Shown: positions 11,670-24,000 of the stretch, in pieces
How positions within the stretch are numbered: position 1 is the stretch's first letter
Layout: every line of letters begins with the position of its first letter
Assembly: GCA_023974075.1 (NCBI GenBank)
Contig: CM043788.1
Coordinates: forward strand, 31,339,054-31,403,053
Reading direction: 5' to 3'
From: Chaenocephalus aceratus
Lineage: Eukaryota > Chordata > Actinopteri > Perciformes > Channichthyidae
Length of the DNA stretch: 64,000 bases
The notes under the pieces: model-generated
What the model saw: only the letters and a program-made list of their open reading frames with translations
What the model was told of the DNA's origin: nothing
Databases searched by the model: none
Translations under genes and position numbers: made by a program

Positions 11670-13619
11670 TCAAATGTTGACATCCTTGCTACCTTGTGGT
11701 TTATCAAGGTTGTTGCTGTCTTGATGGTTCTGCTTATTGAGGGCGTCCAATGCCGTCTGGGTCTCCTTCGGTTCCTCTATGGAGCAGTTGGACACTGCAT
11801 TAGCCACTAAGCAGAACTTGCGTAGGAGGATCTCTCTGAGGAGCAAATAGACCCATGGGTCCAGGATCTGGTTGAGGGAGGCCAAGCGGATTGCTGTGAG
11901 GAAAAAGTTACAGTCTAACTGGACGTCCCGGCTAGAGTTACGACTGGAGGTCACTGCTGTTGAGTTGCACTCGTGGGAAGATACCTGGTGGGAGATCATC
12001 CTCAGCATCAGCACCTGAAAGGGGAGGCAGGCACATGTTGTTTGTACCACTAGAGAATAATAAGGACAAACTATCTTCTTCACTCAAAATGTAACATTGA
12101 GAAAGCCTTTCAAATGGTTATGCACACTTGATTACTGAAATAATACTTCTTATATATTAAATGTCTCAAATCTCACCACAGCCATGAGCAGCTCTACTGA
12201 ATCAAACTAGGAAAGCATGATGTTCACGCTCCAGGTGCTCATGCTCTGTCATCACTGTCGCTTCTAATAATATCTTTGGGGCTATTAAACATGTGCCTGA
12301 CAATGCATGACCTCATAACAGACTGAGCAGACCCCCAACCAGGACTCAGATAAGTGGAATTTCCCCTTAATGGAAAATGTCAGCAGCATTTAAAAGGATC
12401 ATACATGACAGCATTTATGTAAGTGGCAAGTGTGGTTTGTGTGTGTGCGAGATAAGAGTAAAATAGTGTGAGATAGTGAATATATTTTTAAGGAGAAAAT
12501 ATAAGGATGTGCAGCGTTTGCTCTTGCTTTCTGTCGAAACATTTCCACATATAAAGATCTGCAAGTGACAATAAAATTAATTGATCTGTGAATAAAGGCA
12601 CTGGGAAATTTACTATAAAAGCTTTTACTGTATGAAAAGAAACAAGCATCTTTAGAAAATATACTGTATGTTAAATCTTTCTTATATCCTCAATTTCATT
12701 TGGCCATAGGAACTAGTGAATGCATGCTGTAAGAAAGTTAAAGGCTGAGTAGCCTATAAAAACATACCAGCAGAGGAGACCAGCATATAAGAAGGACGCA
12801 CATAATCCCTAACAGCTGAACGACGGTCTCCGTGGTGAGCCGTTCCCACTGCTTTGAAGACTGAGAAGTGCCAGACTTTGTTTTACACCGGATAATTAAG
12901 CCACGGATTGTCACTACATTGCAGGAAAGTGTAACAAGCAGAGAGAAAATCCCAAGTACAGCAAAAGTGATGGCGAAAAACATATTGCCCGGGACTTCCC
13001 TGTCCCCCGTGCTGATAAAGCACCAGGTGCCCGGCCACTGGCGCGTATATTCCCCGACCCCTGCAATGGGCAGCAGCGCAAAGAGCAACACAAGACACCA
13101 GATGACAGCCAAAGTCTGCTTTGTCACACTTGTCTTCATGTGATTGGAGTACCAGTGTGGATTTGTTATCGCCAGAGCCCTTTCAATTGCCATGGCGCTG
13201 GCCAAGAAGAGAGAGCACAGGCCAAAAGTTGTCATGCACACACCGAAAAAACCGCATAATTTGCCCGATGAGTCGATGCGCTCCCACTTCAGGTCCGCCC
13301 TGTAAACTGATATCACTATTGGACTTGTCAAAAGCTGTCCAAACAAGTCAGTTAACGCCAGTGATCCAATGCAAAGCAAGAAAGATTTTTTCCTTTTATT
13401 TTCCTTCTTTTTGTAAGATACATACACCAGAATAAGAGCTAGTGTGTTGCCCACCATGCCAGTGATCATCATGGCTATAGGGAAACCAACTGAGACAGAT
13501 CCACAACTGGAGTTTTTGGTGGCATTGCTTTCGCGCAATGACCTGGAAACGTTGAAGTCCAGCATCTCTCCAATCAAGTTTTTCAACCCCCCTACAGAAT
13601 CACAGCCGTCCTTGTACAT
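11670..13619 (-). CDS. ptger3: Prostaglandin E2 receptor EP3 subtype (GPCR), two coding exons
   Basis: Class A prostanoid GPCR of the plasma membrane; EP3 binds PGE2 and in mammals couples mainly to Gi. Exon 1 is 13619-12768 and exon 2 is 12014-11670. The 753-bp intron starts GTATGT and ends CCTTTCAG in phase 0, at the end of TM6, the prostanoid-receptor position. The protein is 398 residues, a normal EP3 length. It shows N-glycosylation sites at 23, 32 and 36, the ERA form of the DRY motif (146-148), the prostanoid ECL2 motif [11 protein letters not shown] (194-204) with C122/C200 as the likely disulfide, the TM7 ligand-contact Arg327, and DPWVY (336-340). The cytoplasmic tail has about 50 residues. 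I chose the ATG at 13619. An in-frame ATG at 13772 would add 51 residues of unconserved look. EP3 is preferred over EP1 because of the ECL2, TM7 and [11 protein letters not shown] segments. Neighbour zranb2 is upstream on the same strand. Confidence 0.93.
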
Positions 13620-15660
13620 AGTTTCGGAAAGGGTAAGCCTGTACGCAGCAGATAACACAGGTATATGTCCGGCATCCTCTTGCGCTCCAGCTGAATGAAG
13701 TGCGTAAAAGCGCGTCGGCTCCTTTTTACGCGCTGGAGGCGGGACTACCCAGAAAATCAAACAGAGGCACATAGTTTAAAATACACTTTATAAACTGTAC
13801 AGCACTTTTATGAAAACCTTGTGTGATGTCTGTGAAGGTGAAATCCTTATACGTTCCATTTAAAAATAGGCTCCAGGCACTTTAGGTGCAACCCTATGCT
13901 GCTTCGGTGCTCGACAAACTAAAGTCATGATGCTGGAGATGATCACATCTTGGTGGTGAGCATATGGGAAGACTTGTCGGATAAATTAGGTAACAATAAA
14001 CCTGCTCTGCGGCTCTTCGAGAGAAATGGCACTAAAAAGACATGTATTAAATCTAGGCTACATCTGGTTGATGATCATGGGGACATTTGCTTTAAGGGAT
14101 AAGAAGGTAGGCTATTAATGGTTTCTTATACAAATAGTTTATGTAGGCTACTTGATGTGAATTTAGATTTGAGCATGAACACATTTCACTACTAGCCTAC
14201 TCAGATGATACACTAACAGCACGTTGCTTTCACGGTTCCACTGTCAGCAGCTTCTAATATTTCCAACCTACGAACACTTGTTAACCAACTTTAAATGCAG
14301 TCCGGGACATGTATCAGACACCGATACTCGAACTCATTTATCACTACGTTATGCACCCCAATAGTACCCATCCCTGTTAAACTCAGGACGTTAACAGCAG
14401 TGCCACCTGCTGACCACAATGAGAACGACAACACAAGTCTAAAGCCCATTCAAAATTCAACTAGTCAGGAGTATTTATTCATTTAATGGTTTACCTTATA
14501 ATAAAAAAGAGCTAGTTTTTAAATATGAGCTGTTACACATTTTTTAAACACTGTTGTCTTTATTCCTCCCCTATTTTTAAAATCAGATCTGTATTGTGAA
14601 CTTGTTTGAAATTCATGATTGATTTTTGCCATTTGTGTGCAATAACAAAACATCATTAGCTATCAAAAGCCTCCATAGCTACACAACTAACTTTGCTGGT
14701 AGTGAAACTGTGATTATGTATACACATCTGCAAAAATAAGCTAATCTTGGCTAAATCAAACGCAACAACAAAGTAACAGTCGACAGGATTTTATTTACAC
14801 GTGTACATTTCAGTTGTTTCACCATTAAAGACTGTATTGCCACTTTCTACCATGAATCAGGATATACTGTATGGTGTTTGTTATTCTGGAAGTACTAATC
14901 TTAAGTACGAATATTAATATTATTAATTAATAATTTCTTAAATGTTTTAGTTTCCCAGGTGACAAATGAGAAGGTATAACTTTAAATTGTAACGTGTGAC
15001 AATTGTGTAAAGAAAAAAAAGAGAAATACAACACTAAACACCTAAACCAAAGAATGTGGAATTTACAGCCATTTAGTTAAAACACGCAATATCAAAAAGT
15101 AAAATACTTACCTTGACAGAAAGCAAAAAAATATTAAGGAAATAAAAACAAAAATACCAATATGAATTGCTATATCTGTTATAACAAGTTGGTGCTTAAG
15201 TACTTCATATTTTATTAAAAAAAAAATGAAAGTATTTAAAAAAATAAATAAAAGTACCAAAATATCAGATATTTCTAGGGCCACGGAAAAAATATTATCA
15301 AAAATGATCACTTTAATTTCCCCACAGAGGCGTGGAGTAAAATGTACTGCTACAAAGATATGCGTTTTTAAGTGGCCTACTGCCTTTTTACAGTACATCT
15401 GATTTTCATATGGGACTAAACACTTGTGTTTATTGGACACCTGCAGTTACAGACACTTGTCACAGTTTGGGGTGTAGGTGGTTTTAAAAAAGGGATGATG
15501 TGCAACGGCAGAGGGAGTCATGTTGCCACTCTGTTTTTGAAGAAAATAAGACTTTTTTTATGAAAATGGACATCATACTGAAATGATGTGGTTGTTTTGC
15601 TTCCAACGCAACATGCACTTTTCTACTAATGTTCCTTTTCTTGTTTTTAAGGCATTAAAG
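13620..15660. promoter_or_regulatory. Intergenic region between zranb2 3' end and ptger3 start
   Basis: About 2 kb that must contain the ptger3 5' UTR and promoter and the zranb2 3' UTR. On the minus strand an AATAAA hexamer lies near 15428 (TTTATT on the plus strand), a possible zranb2 polyadenylation signal about 230 bp after its stop. No clear TATA box or CpG-rich promoter was identified for ptger3. No mobile element stands out. Confidence 0.4.
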
Positions 15661-18600
15661 TTATTTCTTTTTTGAGCTGGAGCCAGAATGGGAGGATCCA
15701 GAGGACTGCCCACGGCACCTGAAATCACACAAACACCACGGGAAGAAAGACAAGGTCAGCCGGCTCAGATGTTAACATTCACCTATGCATTCTTGAAACA
15801 ACAACATGGTTAACAAATGTATGTAAAAACAATATAACAAGGCAAATTGTGAGGATATTTCTATAAATCTGAACTCCCATAAGCGAGGCGACAGATGGCT
15901 AATAAGAATCAGTGCCATTGTGGTATTCCACAGAAACCCAAACCTTTCGGACGAACGTGATCTAGAGCGCCTCCGCTTTTTCTCTCCAGATGAGGACCTG
16001 GAGCGACTGCGCTTCTGTCCCCTCTCAGGTGAGGAGGAGGGGGAGCGGGACCTCTTCCGGGGAGAGGAGCCCTTTCCAGACTTGGAACTGGATCTTTTGG
16101 AGGAATAAACCAAGCACTAGGGTCAGTAAGGTTAAGACACAGTCCCATCAGCGTCGGTTTTTATCAAGTTTAAGAGCACTTAAATATAGGTCATCCCAAG
16201 ATGCTGAAGAAAATGTTTAGCATCAAGTCAATATAATTAAAGCACTCCTATTGAGAGTGTGAGATTAAAACCCAAGCTCTAGACGTTTTTTAGCTTTGGT
16301 AAAATTAAATCTCAGTTCAGATAGTTAAACTGTGTACCATTTATACTCCCAGTCCTAAATTAAAATGTGAAAAAACCCTACATCAAATTATTTGAAAGCG
16401 TTAAGGCAGATTGTGAATTCAGTCTTTGTTCAAATGTTAGCTGGGGAGTAGGATTGCTCTGGAGCTTTGCCCTGTACATACACTCTCCTAGGGAGAGAGT
16501 GCATGTCACCTCATTCACCTGGAGTGGGACCTGGAGCGAGATCCAGACCTGGAACTTGATGAGCTTCTAGAGTGGGACCTGAAAGACAAAAAAACAAAAC
16601 CTTTCCAATATTTTCTGAACAAGACAAATACCTGGACGGGTCACACAGGATTGTACAAACAGTTGGACAGTATTTCAGTTAGACTATTCCTTACAGTACA
16701 GCTTAACTGAGTACATGTTTAGACTAACAAAAGATGCTTTTGTGGGTTTGGTGAAATAACCAAGTAAATAGAAAGACAACAAAAACAGGTAAAATCTTCA
16801 AACAGAGATTCAAGGTGCATTTCAAGTCTAGAATATCAACAATGCATTTGTTCTAACGTCAGGCGTTTCAAAACATAAAGCGACATCTAGAAACTTCTGC
16901 ACATCAAGGTTCTAACACCACAGTAGGGGAGGGGTTGAGAAAACAACAAATCGGCAGAACAAGACATGTATTAATGTGGATCAGTAATTCAGAAGGAAGA
17001 TTGAGCTGATACTGACATTTTGCCCGGAGTTACCCTTGACCTGTACCCTTTTACCTGGACCTCGACCGTGAACTGGAGCTGGAGGAGCGCGAGGAGGAGC
17101 CGGAGCGGGACGAACCCGAACGGCTGCCCTTTTTCTGAGCTGGCTTGTCCTTGTCCTTGTCCTTGTCCTTGTCCTTGTCTTTGTCCTTGTCCTTGTCCTC
17201 ATCCTCACTAGCGTCCAGGTCGTACTTTGAAAGGTCTCCATCTTCGTCATCGTCTTCATCATCCTTGAGAAGACGTGTTGGTTATAACACAATCATTGTA
17301 TAGTATTTTAATTTAAACTAAATGTTTTCTTTTGAATTTAAAAGGATCCAGCAACCAATCTTACATCTAATTTGTATTTGGAAAGGTCACCCTCTTCCTC
17401 TTCCTCATCCTCTTCATCTTCCTCGTCGTCGGGAGCTTGAACTTTAATTGGTACTACTACCTTCTTCTCAGGTTCGCTCTTTTCATCTTTTCCACGAAAC
17501 TTTTTCTTTTTCCTACCAAACTGTGACATAAGAAAGCAGTTTAGAAATGAAGATTTCAGATGCCACATGTGTACATGGCAGGAAGTCAACCGAAATGATG
17601 AACCAGAAAACATTACAAGTTACAACTCACTTCATCATATTCACCGTCAGAATCCTCTCTTTCAATGTATTCCACGTTTTCTCTTTCATTGAAACCTCCA
17701 CCGTAACCTGAATGGCGAAAATAGGCTTTAGAAACTCGTTTTCAAACACACCAAGACTTGCCAAAATACACATTTGTTGACATACCGGTTCTCTCCTCGA
17801 GCTTGGCATATTTTGGGGTGTTACACATGTTGCACTCTGACCTCCTGGCCCAATTGACATTTCCGCATCTGTCCGAGAGTAGAAGAGTAAAATAAGAATC
17901 TGTAAGAACTCAACACATTTAGAAATAGGAAAGTAAATGTTTCAGCTAATTTGGAAACAAAAAGGTTATTGTGTATTCATAATCATGTGTGTGTATCCAG
18001 TAAACTATTTAGTTAATTTGCTCAATTGAGTGGATAATCAAACATTTTGGTAGTTCCTTATAATTTACAATACACCTTACGTTTTGCATTGCCAATCGTT
18101 TGCACTGAAGAGGCCTCTACTCTTCTCAGCCAGAGTTTTTCCAATCTCTGTCCCTCCAGCTTTCATCATTTTGGCCTCTGTGGTTTTCTCTGAGGAAGCA
18201 TAACAATGTTGTTTCAGTACAGCAGCCTTTTGACAGAATGTATGAAGCCTGAATCTAGATTTAACAATATGCATAACGAAGGACTCACCGCTGCCACATC
18301 TGTTGCAACTTGTCCTTCGAGCAAAATTTACATTTCCACACCTACAAAAGGATAAAGATGAATACATAGTAGCCACAGATACAACATTGGTCTTGTTACT
18401 TCACAATACAGGCGTAAACAGTAGGCTTCACGCAAAAGTAGTGGTGTATGTTTATGTATCTCTCATGTGTAACATCATTAGCTTGTAGTCTTGCTTGGGA
18501 AAGCCTGTGTGAAAGGCCTGCACAACTGCAGCTGGCTTGTTTGTCACTCAAGACGTTTCTAATGCAGCTCATGTGCAAACTGATACTGCTGACTACACAA

Positions 18601-19070
18601 GTTACCTAAGATAGACTCCACACCAACGACAACTTGGCTTCTTCAACATTGTAAACACTACCCTCAGTAGTAAGTGTGGACTCTCACTTAACCCAATTAG
18701 GCTAACGATAGCTAGCTTGCTATATAATAAGTCTGCGCACACTGACATAAAGACACACTGTCACATCCAAAACACGTCCCCACCCTCGAATGAACACATT
18801 GTGTTACTTGTTATTGTGTAGATGATGAATGTAAAGAAGTTGAAATAAGTTACAAGTGAACAACTCAGCTAGTCAACAAGCTAGCCTTTTAGCATGCAAT
18901 GCTAAAGGCCTACGCTAACTTGCACGACCAGCATATTTGACAAATATATGGTGCTATTTTCCATCATAATGTAGGTAAAATGAGCATTTTTTTATTAATG
19001 TGGGAAGCACTTACTTTTTATCTGGACAAATCCAGTCCCCGTCGCTAACTCGAAAACTCTTCCCCGACAT
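15661..19070 (-). CDS. zranb2: Zinc finger Ran-binding domain-containing protein 2, ten coding exons
   Basis: Nuclear SR-like protein that binds single-stranded RNA at GGU sites and influences alternative splicing. Coding exons, 5' to 3': 19070-19015, 18341-18289, 18189-18081, 17868-17786, 17707-17631, 17520-17365, 17263-17055, 16578-16519, 16093-15944, 15718-15661. All introns are GT-AG and all phases agree, giving 1011 nt and 336 residues, close to the mammalian protein. Zinc finger 1 uses C15, C20, C31, C34 (CGNVNFARRTSCNRCG) and zinc finger 2 uses C71, C74, C85, C88 (CGNVNWARRSECNMC). Next come a Glu/Asp-rich part with DLSKYKLD and DLSKYDLD, a nine-unit Asp-Lys repeat, and a C-terminal Arg/Ser domain ending in SSSKKK. 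The ATG at 19070 is followed by SFRVSDGDWICP, so the start is firm. The ninth exon's acceptor (CCAAAAG) is weaker than the others. The same-strand neighbour downstream is ptger3, as in human. Confidence 0.96.
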
Positions 19071-19260
19071 GTTTGTGGTGTTAACACTGAGTGGCTCGCT
19101 GGCAGGGTGTGCTCACTGTTAGCCTCGCGCCTCCTGCTCCCTCCAACGATGCCTTCAGGGGTTTCCGGTAGCACTTTAAACTCACATTTCTCTGCTCGAT
19201 TTCGATACACACAACAGCCCGGCATTGTGGTAAGTAGGCTTTGGGGTATAATGTAGAGAT
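19071..19260 (-). promoter_or_regulatory. Probable zranb2 5' UTR and core promoter
   Basis: Lies directly upstream of the zranb2 ATG and is richer in G+C than the surrounding DNA. On the minus strand it holds TACCGGAAAC (19161-19170), a good ETS-type site, the kind common in housekeeping promoters. No TATA box is evident. An ATG at 19225 opens a 76-codon frame that overlaps the true start out of frame, so if transcription begins upstream of 19225 it would act as an upstream ORF. The start site is not known. Confidence 0.4.
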
Positions 19261-20850
19261 TCTTACGAGATGTAAGAAGAATACATGTATTTAATTGTTT
19301 TTACATAATCACAAGAAAAAGATCACACTACTGTCATTTGCATTCCGTTTTCTAAATCAACTCAACACATAAAGCTACAAATTCGTCACAAAACTATTGT
19401 CTTTTATTTGTGACATTAGAGCTTAATATTACAGAAAACACATGAATGCAACGCTTTTTATACAGTATAGGACAACGTCTGCAAATGTGTTAGGATCAGA
19501 TAATATAATTTACAAGAGTTCTGTTGATGTTCAATCAGAAGATAATAATACGTTTTAATTCAGGCAATTATGTGTATCACAATAAATATATCTGCAAGTT
19601 CTTAGGAACCCAAAGATGGTTAAGGCCATAAACCTGCTATTATACACACTTTACACCCTTTTAGGTAGCCTATCACATTTATTTTGGATGAACCCTTTTC
19701 ATCACAGTTGCCTTTAAAAGAGGAAATAAAGCCTCATAGAGGGTTAGTATTGTAGCTTAAAACTAAGCCAGTTTATACTTTGAGAATTTACAATGTTGAA
19801 ACCTTTGAATACTAAGAGATGGAAGATACTTAGCCGGTGGATGTCTGATTGCGAGTTATTAAACTCACACCTGATTAAAGATCCGTTTGAAATAATATAT
19901 ATTATTGACTTTGAAACCCTTATCCTTCCCAAACCATGATTTCTTGCAAAATCAGTTCAAGCCACTAGATGGCAGTTAATGCCAAGGTTTATCAGCACAC
20001 ACAGTAGCCTACCTCCTGTTTAAAAAAAATAAAATCTAAATCAAGGCTCCTTAAATGTATGGAGTTGAACTTCAAGAGAACTAGTGTGTGCTTCCCTTCC
20101 ATATACTCTGAACTACATGTGTCCAATGTATCTAATAATAAATATATACCACAGTAGTCTTTTGAATAAAATAAACATTTCAAATATATACATATCTATA
20201 TATAAGAGATTCTCACCTCTTACTTCAAAAGATCTTTGATACAATGTGGCAGGTGAAAGTAAGATGATTTGCATTGTGACCTTTATATATACAGTCTATG
20301 GTTGTGACATCCTTTTATATAAGATATTTAAGGCACTTGACATAAAAGACACTTGACTTAGTGACTTAGTTACATGTTGATGAAGAATCCACTTGTTTGA
20401 GGTGTCTGTCAGTAGCATAGATATTGGTAGGAGTTCAAAAAAGTCACTGATCTCTCACAGAAAGCCTTACAACTGAGAACACAAAGAAATGCCTCTCAGC
20501 GTTTTCTGGTCTCGGCTGACATAAAGTGAGTAGATAGATAAGAAGTTTCATTGTATGCACAATAAGAAATATATATATATATATATATGTCTGCTCTTCT
20601 CTGTTAGATATGGCAGAGGACTATAATTCATGGTTGTAAAATTCACAGATGTGATCATTAGTGCTACTGTATATAGTCCCGTACCCTGGAATACAATATG
20701 CATTGTATAAATCCCTTACAATTTCAGATTTATAACCCTCTTTACTTAAATCACAAAATATCACATCTTTAGATTTTTATATTTGCATTAGAGCTGACTA
20801 CATTTGCTCTGTGGAGAAGGTGATTGGCTGCAATCTTCCAACCCTAAAGG
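19261..20850. other. Gene-free region upstream of zranb2
   Basis: AT-rich, with a short TA tract (about 20570-20588) and one copy of the phrase TATATATACAGTCTATGG at 20284-20301, which recurs elsewhere in the window. No exon recognised. Confidence 0.45.
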
Positions 20851-21060
20851 ACCCTGAGGTGTGCAGGAAAGCTTGTGGTGGACTCCTCCCACCCTGGACA
20901 CTGAAATCTTTTTAAATCACTCCTCTCCATCAGGACCAAAACACCTCACCACAAAACAGTTTCTCCCCATCTGCAGCCGGCTTCATCACCAAGGCCAAGG
21001 ACCCCCACTGACACAGACTAATATCCCCATACACTACATGTTACACTAAAGTCTTCACAT
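20851..21060 (+). mobile_element. Degraded LINE ORF2 C-terminal remnant
   Basis: Contains GTGGACTCCTCCCACCCTGG, TCCATCAGGACCAAAAC and AACAGTTTCTCCCC, followed by CCGGCTTCATCACCAAGGCC. This order matches the conserved end of a common fish non-LTR retrotransposon polyprotein (a DP.HP, RT.., R.SFFP..TGLIN sequence pattern), here broken by stops. The boundaries are approximate and the clade is not determined. Confidence 0.4.
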
Positions 21061-24000
21061 TTGTATATAGGATTGTATGCATCTTTTTTCAGACTAGTAT
21101 CTCTGTACAATGCATATTTGTTTTATTCTTTATGCTGGCACCTTTGTCTCTATTACATTTTTGCATATCCCTCAAAGCTTTTTAAAAAAAACATTTAAAA
21201 ACATCTTATACATATTTATATTATTAAATCCTTGTCCATACACCAAAGGAAATTCTGTGTATGTTAAAACTCCATACAGTCTATGGGGAAAATGTAATTT
21301 GCATCAAACTGGCTTCGGATTTCAGATCCAATTTGACCTGGCCAGGATGGGGTCAATCCAATAGAACAAAATGTTTCATAATCATTGCTCTTAATAGGTT
21401 GTTAAAATGCAGGCAGTAAGTAACACACTATGCTGTTGAGATGTTACTACTATTCATAACAAGGAATGAAAGGCCCCAAGTTGCAGATATTTCTCATGTG
21501 ATGTACTTAACATCAGATACGATTTAGTTACACAGCAGGGCTTAAGCTTCTCTGTAAGTGACCTTGTCCACACAATCTGCTGCCGGTCAAAGTCAAAGAC
21601 TCTTTGAGGTCACAGTCACAGCTGGTCCGTGAACCTGAGGCCACACAAGAAGCCTTTTCGGTGCTTTAGCTTCAGTATATTGCTTTCTATTATTCGCCCT
21701 CTGTTCCTTTTGCCCACTTTTGACAGGGGTGAAATGATTGTTGATGAATGTCGTTTATGTCTTGGACAAGATTGGGTTCCTTCAATTGAGTACACTGGAG
21801 ATGAACTGAACAAGACTTTTTAATCATACATCGTTTTCATCATTATGTATCTGTTAGGGAGACATGCACTTGATTTATGAGCCCCACACAAGGTTTTATT
21901 AGGATGAGGGGCCAGCAAAAATAAGGTATCAGATACGATGGAGGCACATTTTTATGAGTCATCCTCTTTCTCCTAAAGGAAATGACTCTTGGACCGTCAC
22001 TCAATATAATTCACACACAGAGGCCAGAAGTGTAATATTGCATGAAAACAAGAGCCTCCACACCCGCATACATATTGTTATTTGTTCAAGACGAGGCATC
22101 CAATCTGTTCGGTTCTGAGTTTTCTTTAATTAATCTAAACTTTTTTTCATAAAGGAAGCCTTTTTTTATTCTAACTGATAGCGCAGGAGCCATCTCTACT
22201 CACAAGGTTCAGCTGAAAAACTACTTCCTGCTAGTTTTCAGCGCTGCAAAAAAGAGTGAGCAGAGATATGAAGTTAATTAAGCAATGAATAACTAATAAG
22301 GAGACAATGCCAATGTTTGGTATGTTTGTTTGCGGCACAGAGTTGCATGAAAGATTCAGCGAGGAGTCAGGCAATTAAATAGCACTTAGCTAAACAACAT
22401 CCAATTCTATTAAAGTGGCTTCACTGGTGGTAATGCTTTCTCAACTTTACTGTGTCCTTTTCTGGCCAATGTACTGCCCACCAGCTGATTATGTCCTGGG
22501 TCAAAAACATTACTAAGAGAGATTTTTCATGGTGTCAATGAGGCTTTGGCTGGACTGACACTGTTTTCCTTCCCAGTGGCTGGTTACGCCTGAAGGTTTA
22601 TGCACAGCAGAGGTTCTGACAGGGAAAGGCAGCCATGTATGTAGGTTTGGAAAAACCTGCTGAAAGCCACAAGGGCTTTCCAATACTGACAGATGGCAGG
22701 GAGCGGTTCCCGAGAAAAAGGTTACTGTGAGGGTGAAAAGTTGGAGGCTGGTGAGTGCTGGCACACTCCACCCTCCGCTCTTATTTCAATATCATGATTC
22801 AGCATTAATCAGGGGTGACGTGTATTCCCCATGTGCCAAACACAAGTCAACTGTGGGGCTGTTTGTTAACTCAGTGTCATTTACTATGCCCTTTTGAGGC
22901 ATGCTTTATTTGTTTCTGCACATTTGTCCGAGAACAGTTCAAAGCCCGAAGGCTGGCTCTGTGTTCACACTTTAGCCGTGGGAGGTGAAGTGTAAGGTGC
23001 CAGCGAAGCCCATCAGAATTATATAATGCAGACTACTGCACAGTGAAACAGCTTGTGCTGGGAGATGCGCTGCTGCATTGTGCCGTATCTCCCGTCCTCT
23101 CATCCAGTCCTTATCACCAAAGCACATTCATTTTGGGAGCCAGAGAGCACACATTTTACAATCCAGTCCCACCACTTGTTGTGAAAGCAATCTACAAAGC
23201 CTGATATGATGTGTTAAATGTATGAGTTATAAACCTTTTGTTTAGCAGTACTATAATGCAAAATGGAGCGAATACTACTGGATCATCAGTTTAGGTTGTG
23301 TAAGTGCATTGAAAAAGTGGTCGAGTATTCATCTGGTGCTGATAGTTTAAACCTATTATTCAATGTCTTAATCACTATAGATAATACCAAAGTTGGTAAA
23401 GAATCTCCATGAAAAACTTTTTCAAAATCATGTTCGTTTCCACACAAAAACATATTTTGAGGCCGAGACAACCATGCTTTCAGCTTCCAGGTGATCGAGC
23501 ATTCTTCACTGACAATATCAATGTGTCAAGTACAACCCATCCTGACAGGCCGGAGAATTGGAGGAGTGATGTTGGCACAAACCCTGCAACCAGACATTGT
23601 TAATCAAATGGAATCAGAGATCTCCACAGATAAAGTGTTTAAAGGACGAGGAACGATCTCACTTGATGATTCCCATGTCTCTGTACAAAATGTAATATCT
23701 ATACCCCTTGCTTCCATTAAGGCAAGGCCAGCGGGACTTTCTCCAATGTAATTTCTCAAATGTTTTTGTCAGGTCTGTCTAGCATAGTCCTGTTTAATTA
23801 TTGCACATCATTTTTGGAGACCACAGCAAAAAGAAATAAATTACAGGCAGAATACTAGTTCCACCGTGAAATATATTTGTACTCTTTTATTAAGGCTAAT
23901 TTGAGGTTAATTAAGATGTATATTGTTTTTCAAATAAAGCTGTACATAGTAATTTGATAGTTATAGAAAAGTGAGTATGCTTCATACTGAATTAGCGCTT

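Noticed and set aside
15664..19014. A miR-186-like hairpin in a zranb2 intron, as in mammals
   Set aside because: The mature-sequence core was not seen in any intron here.
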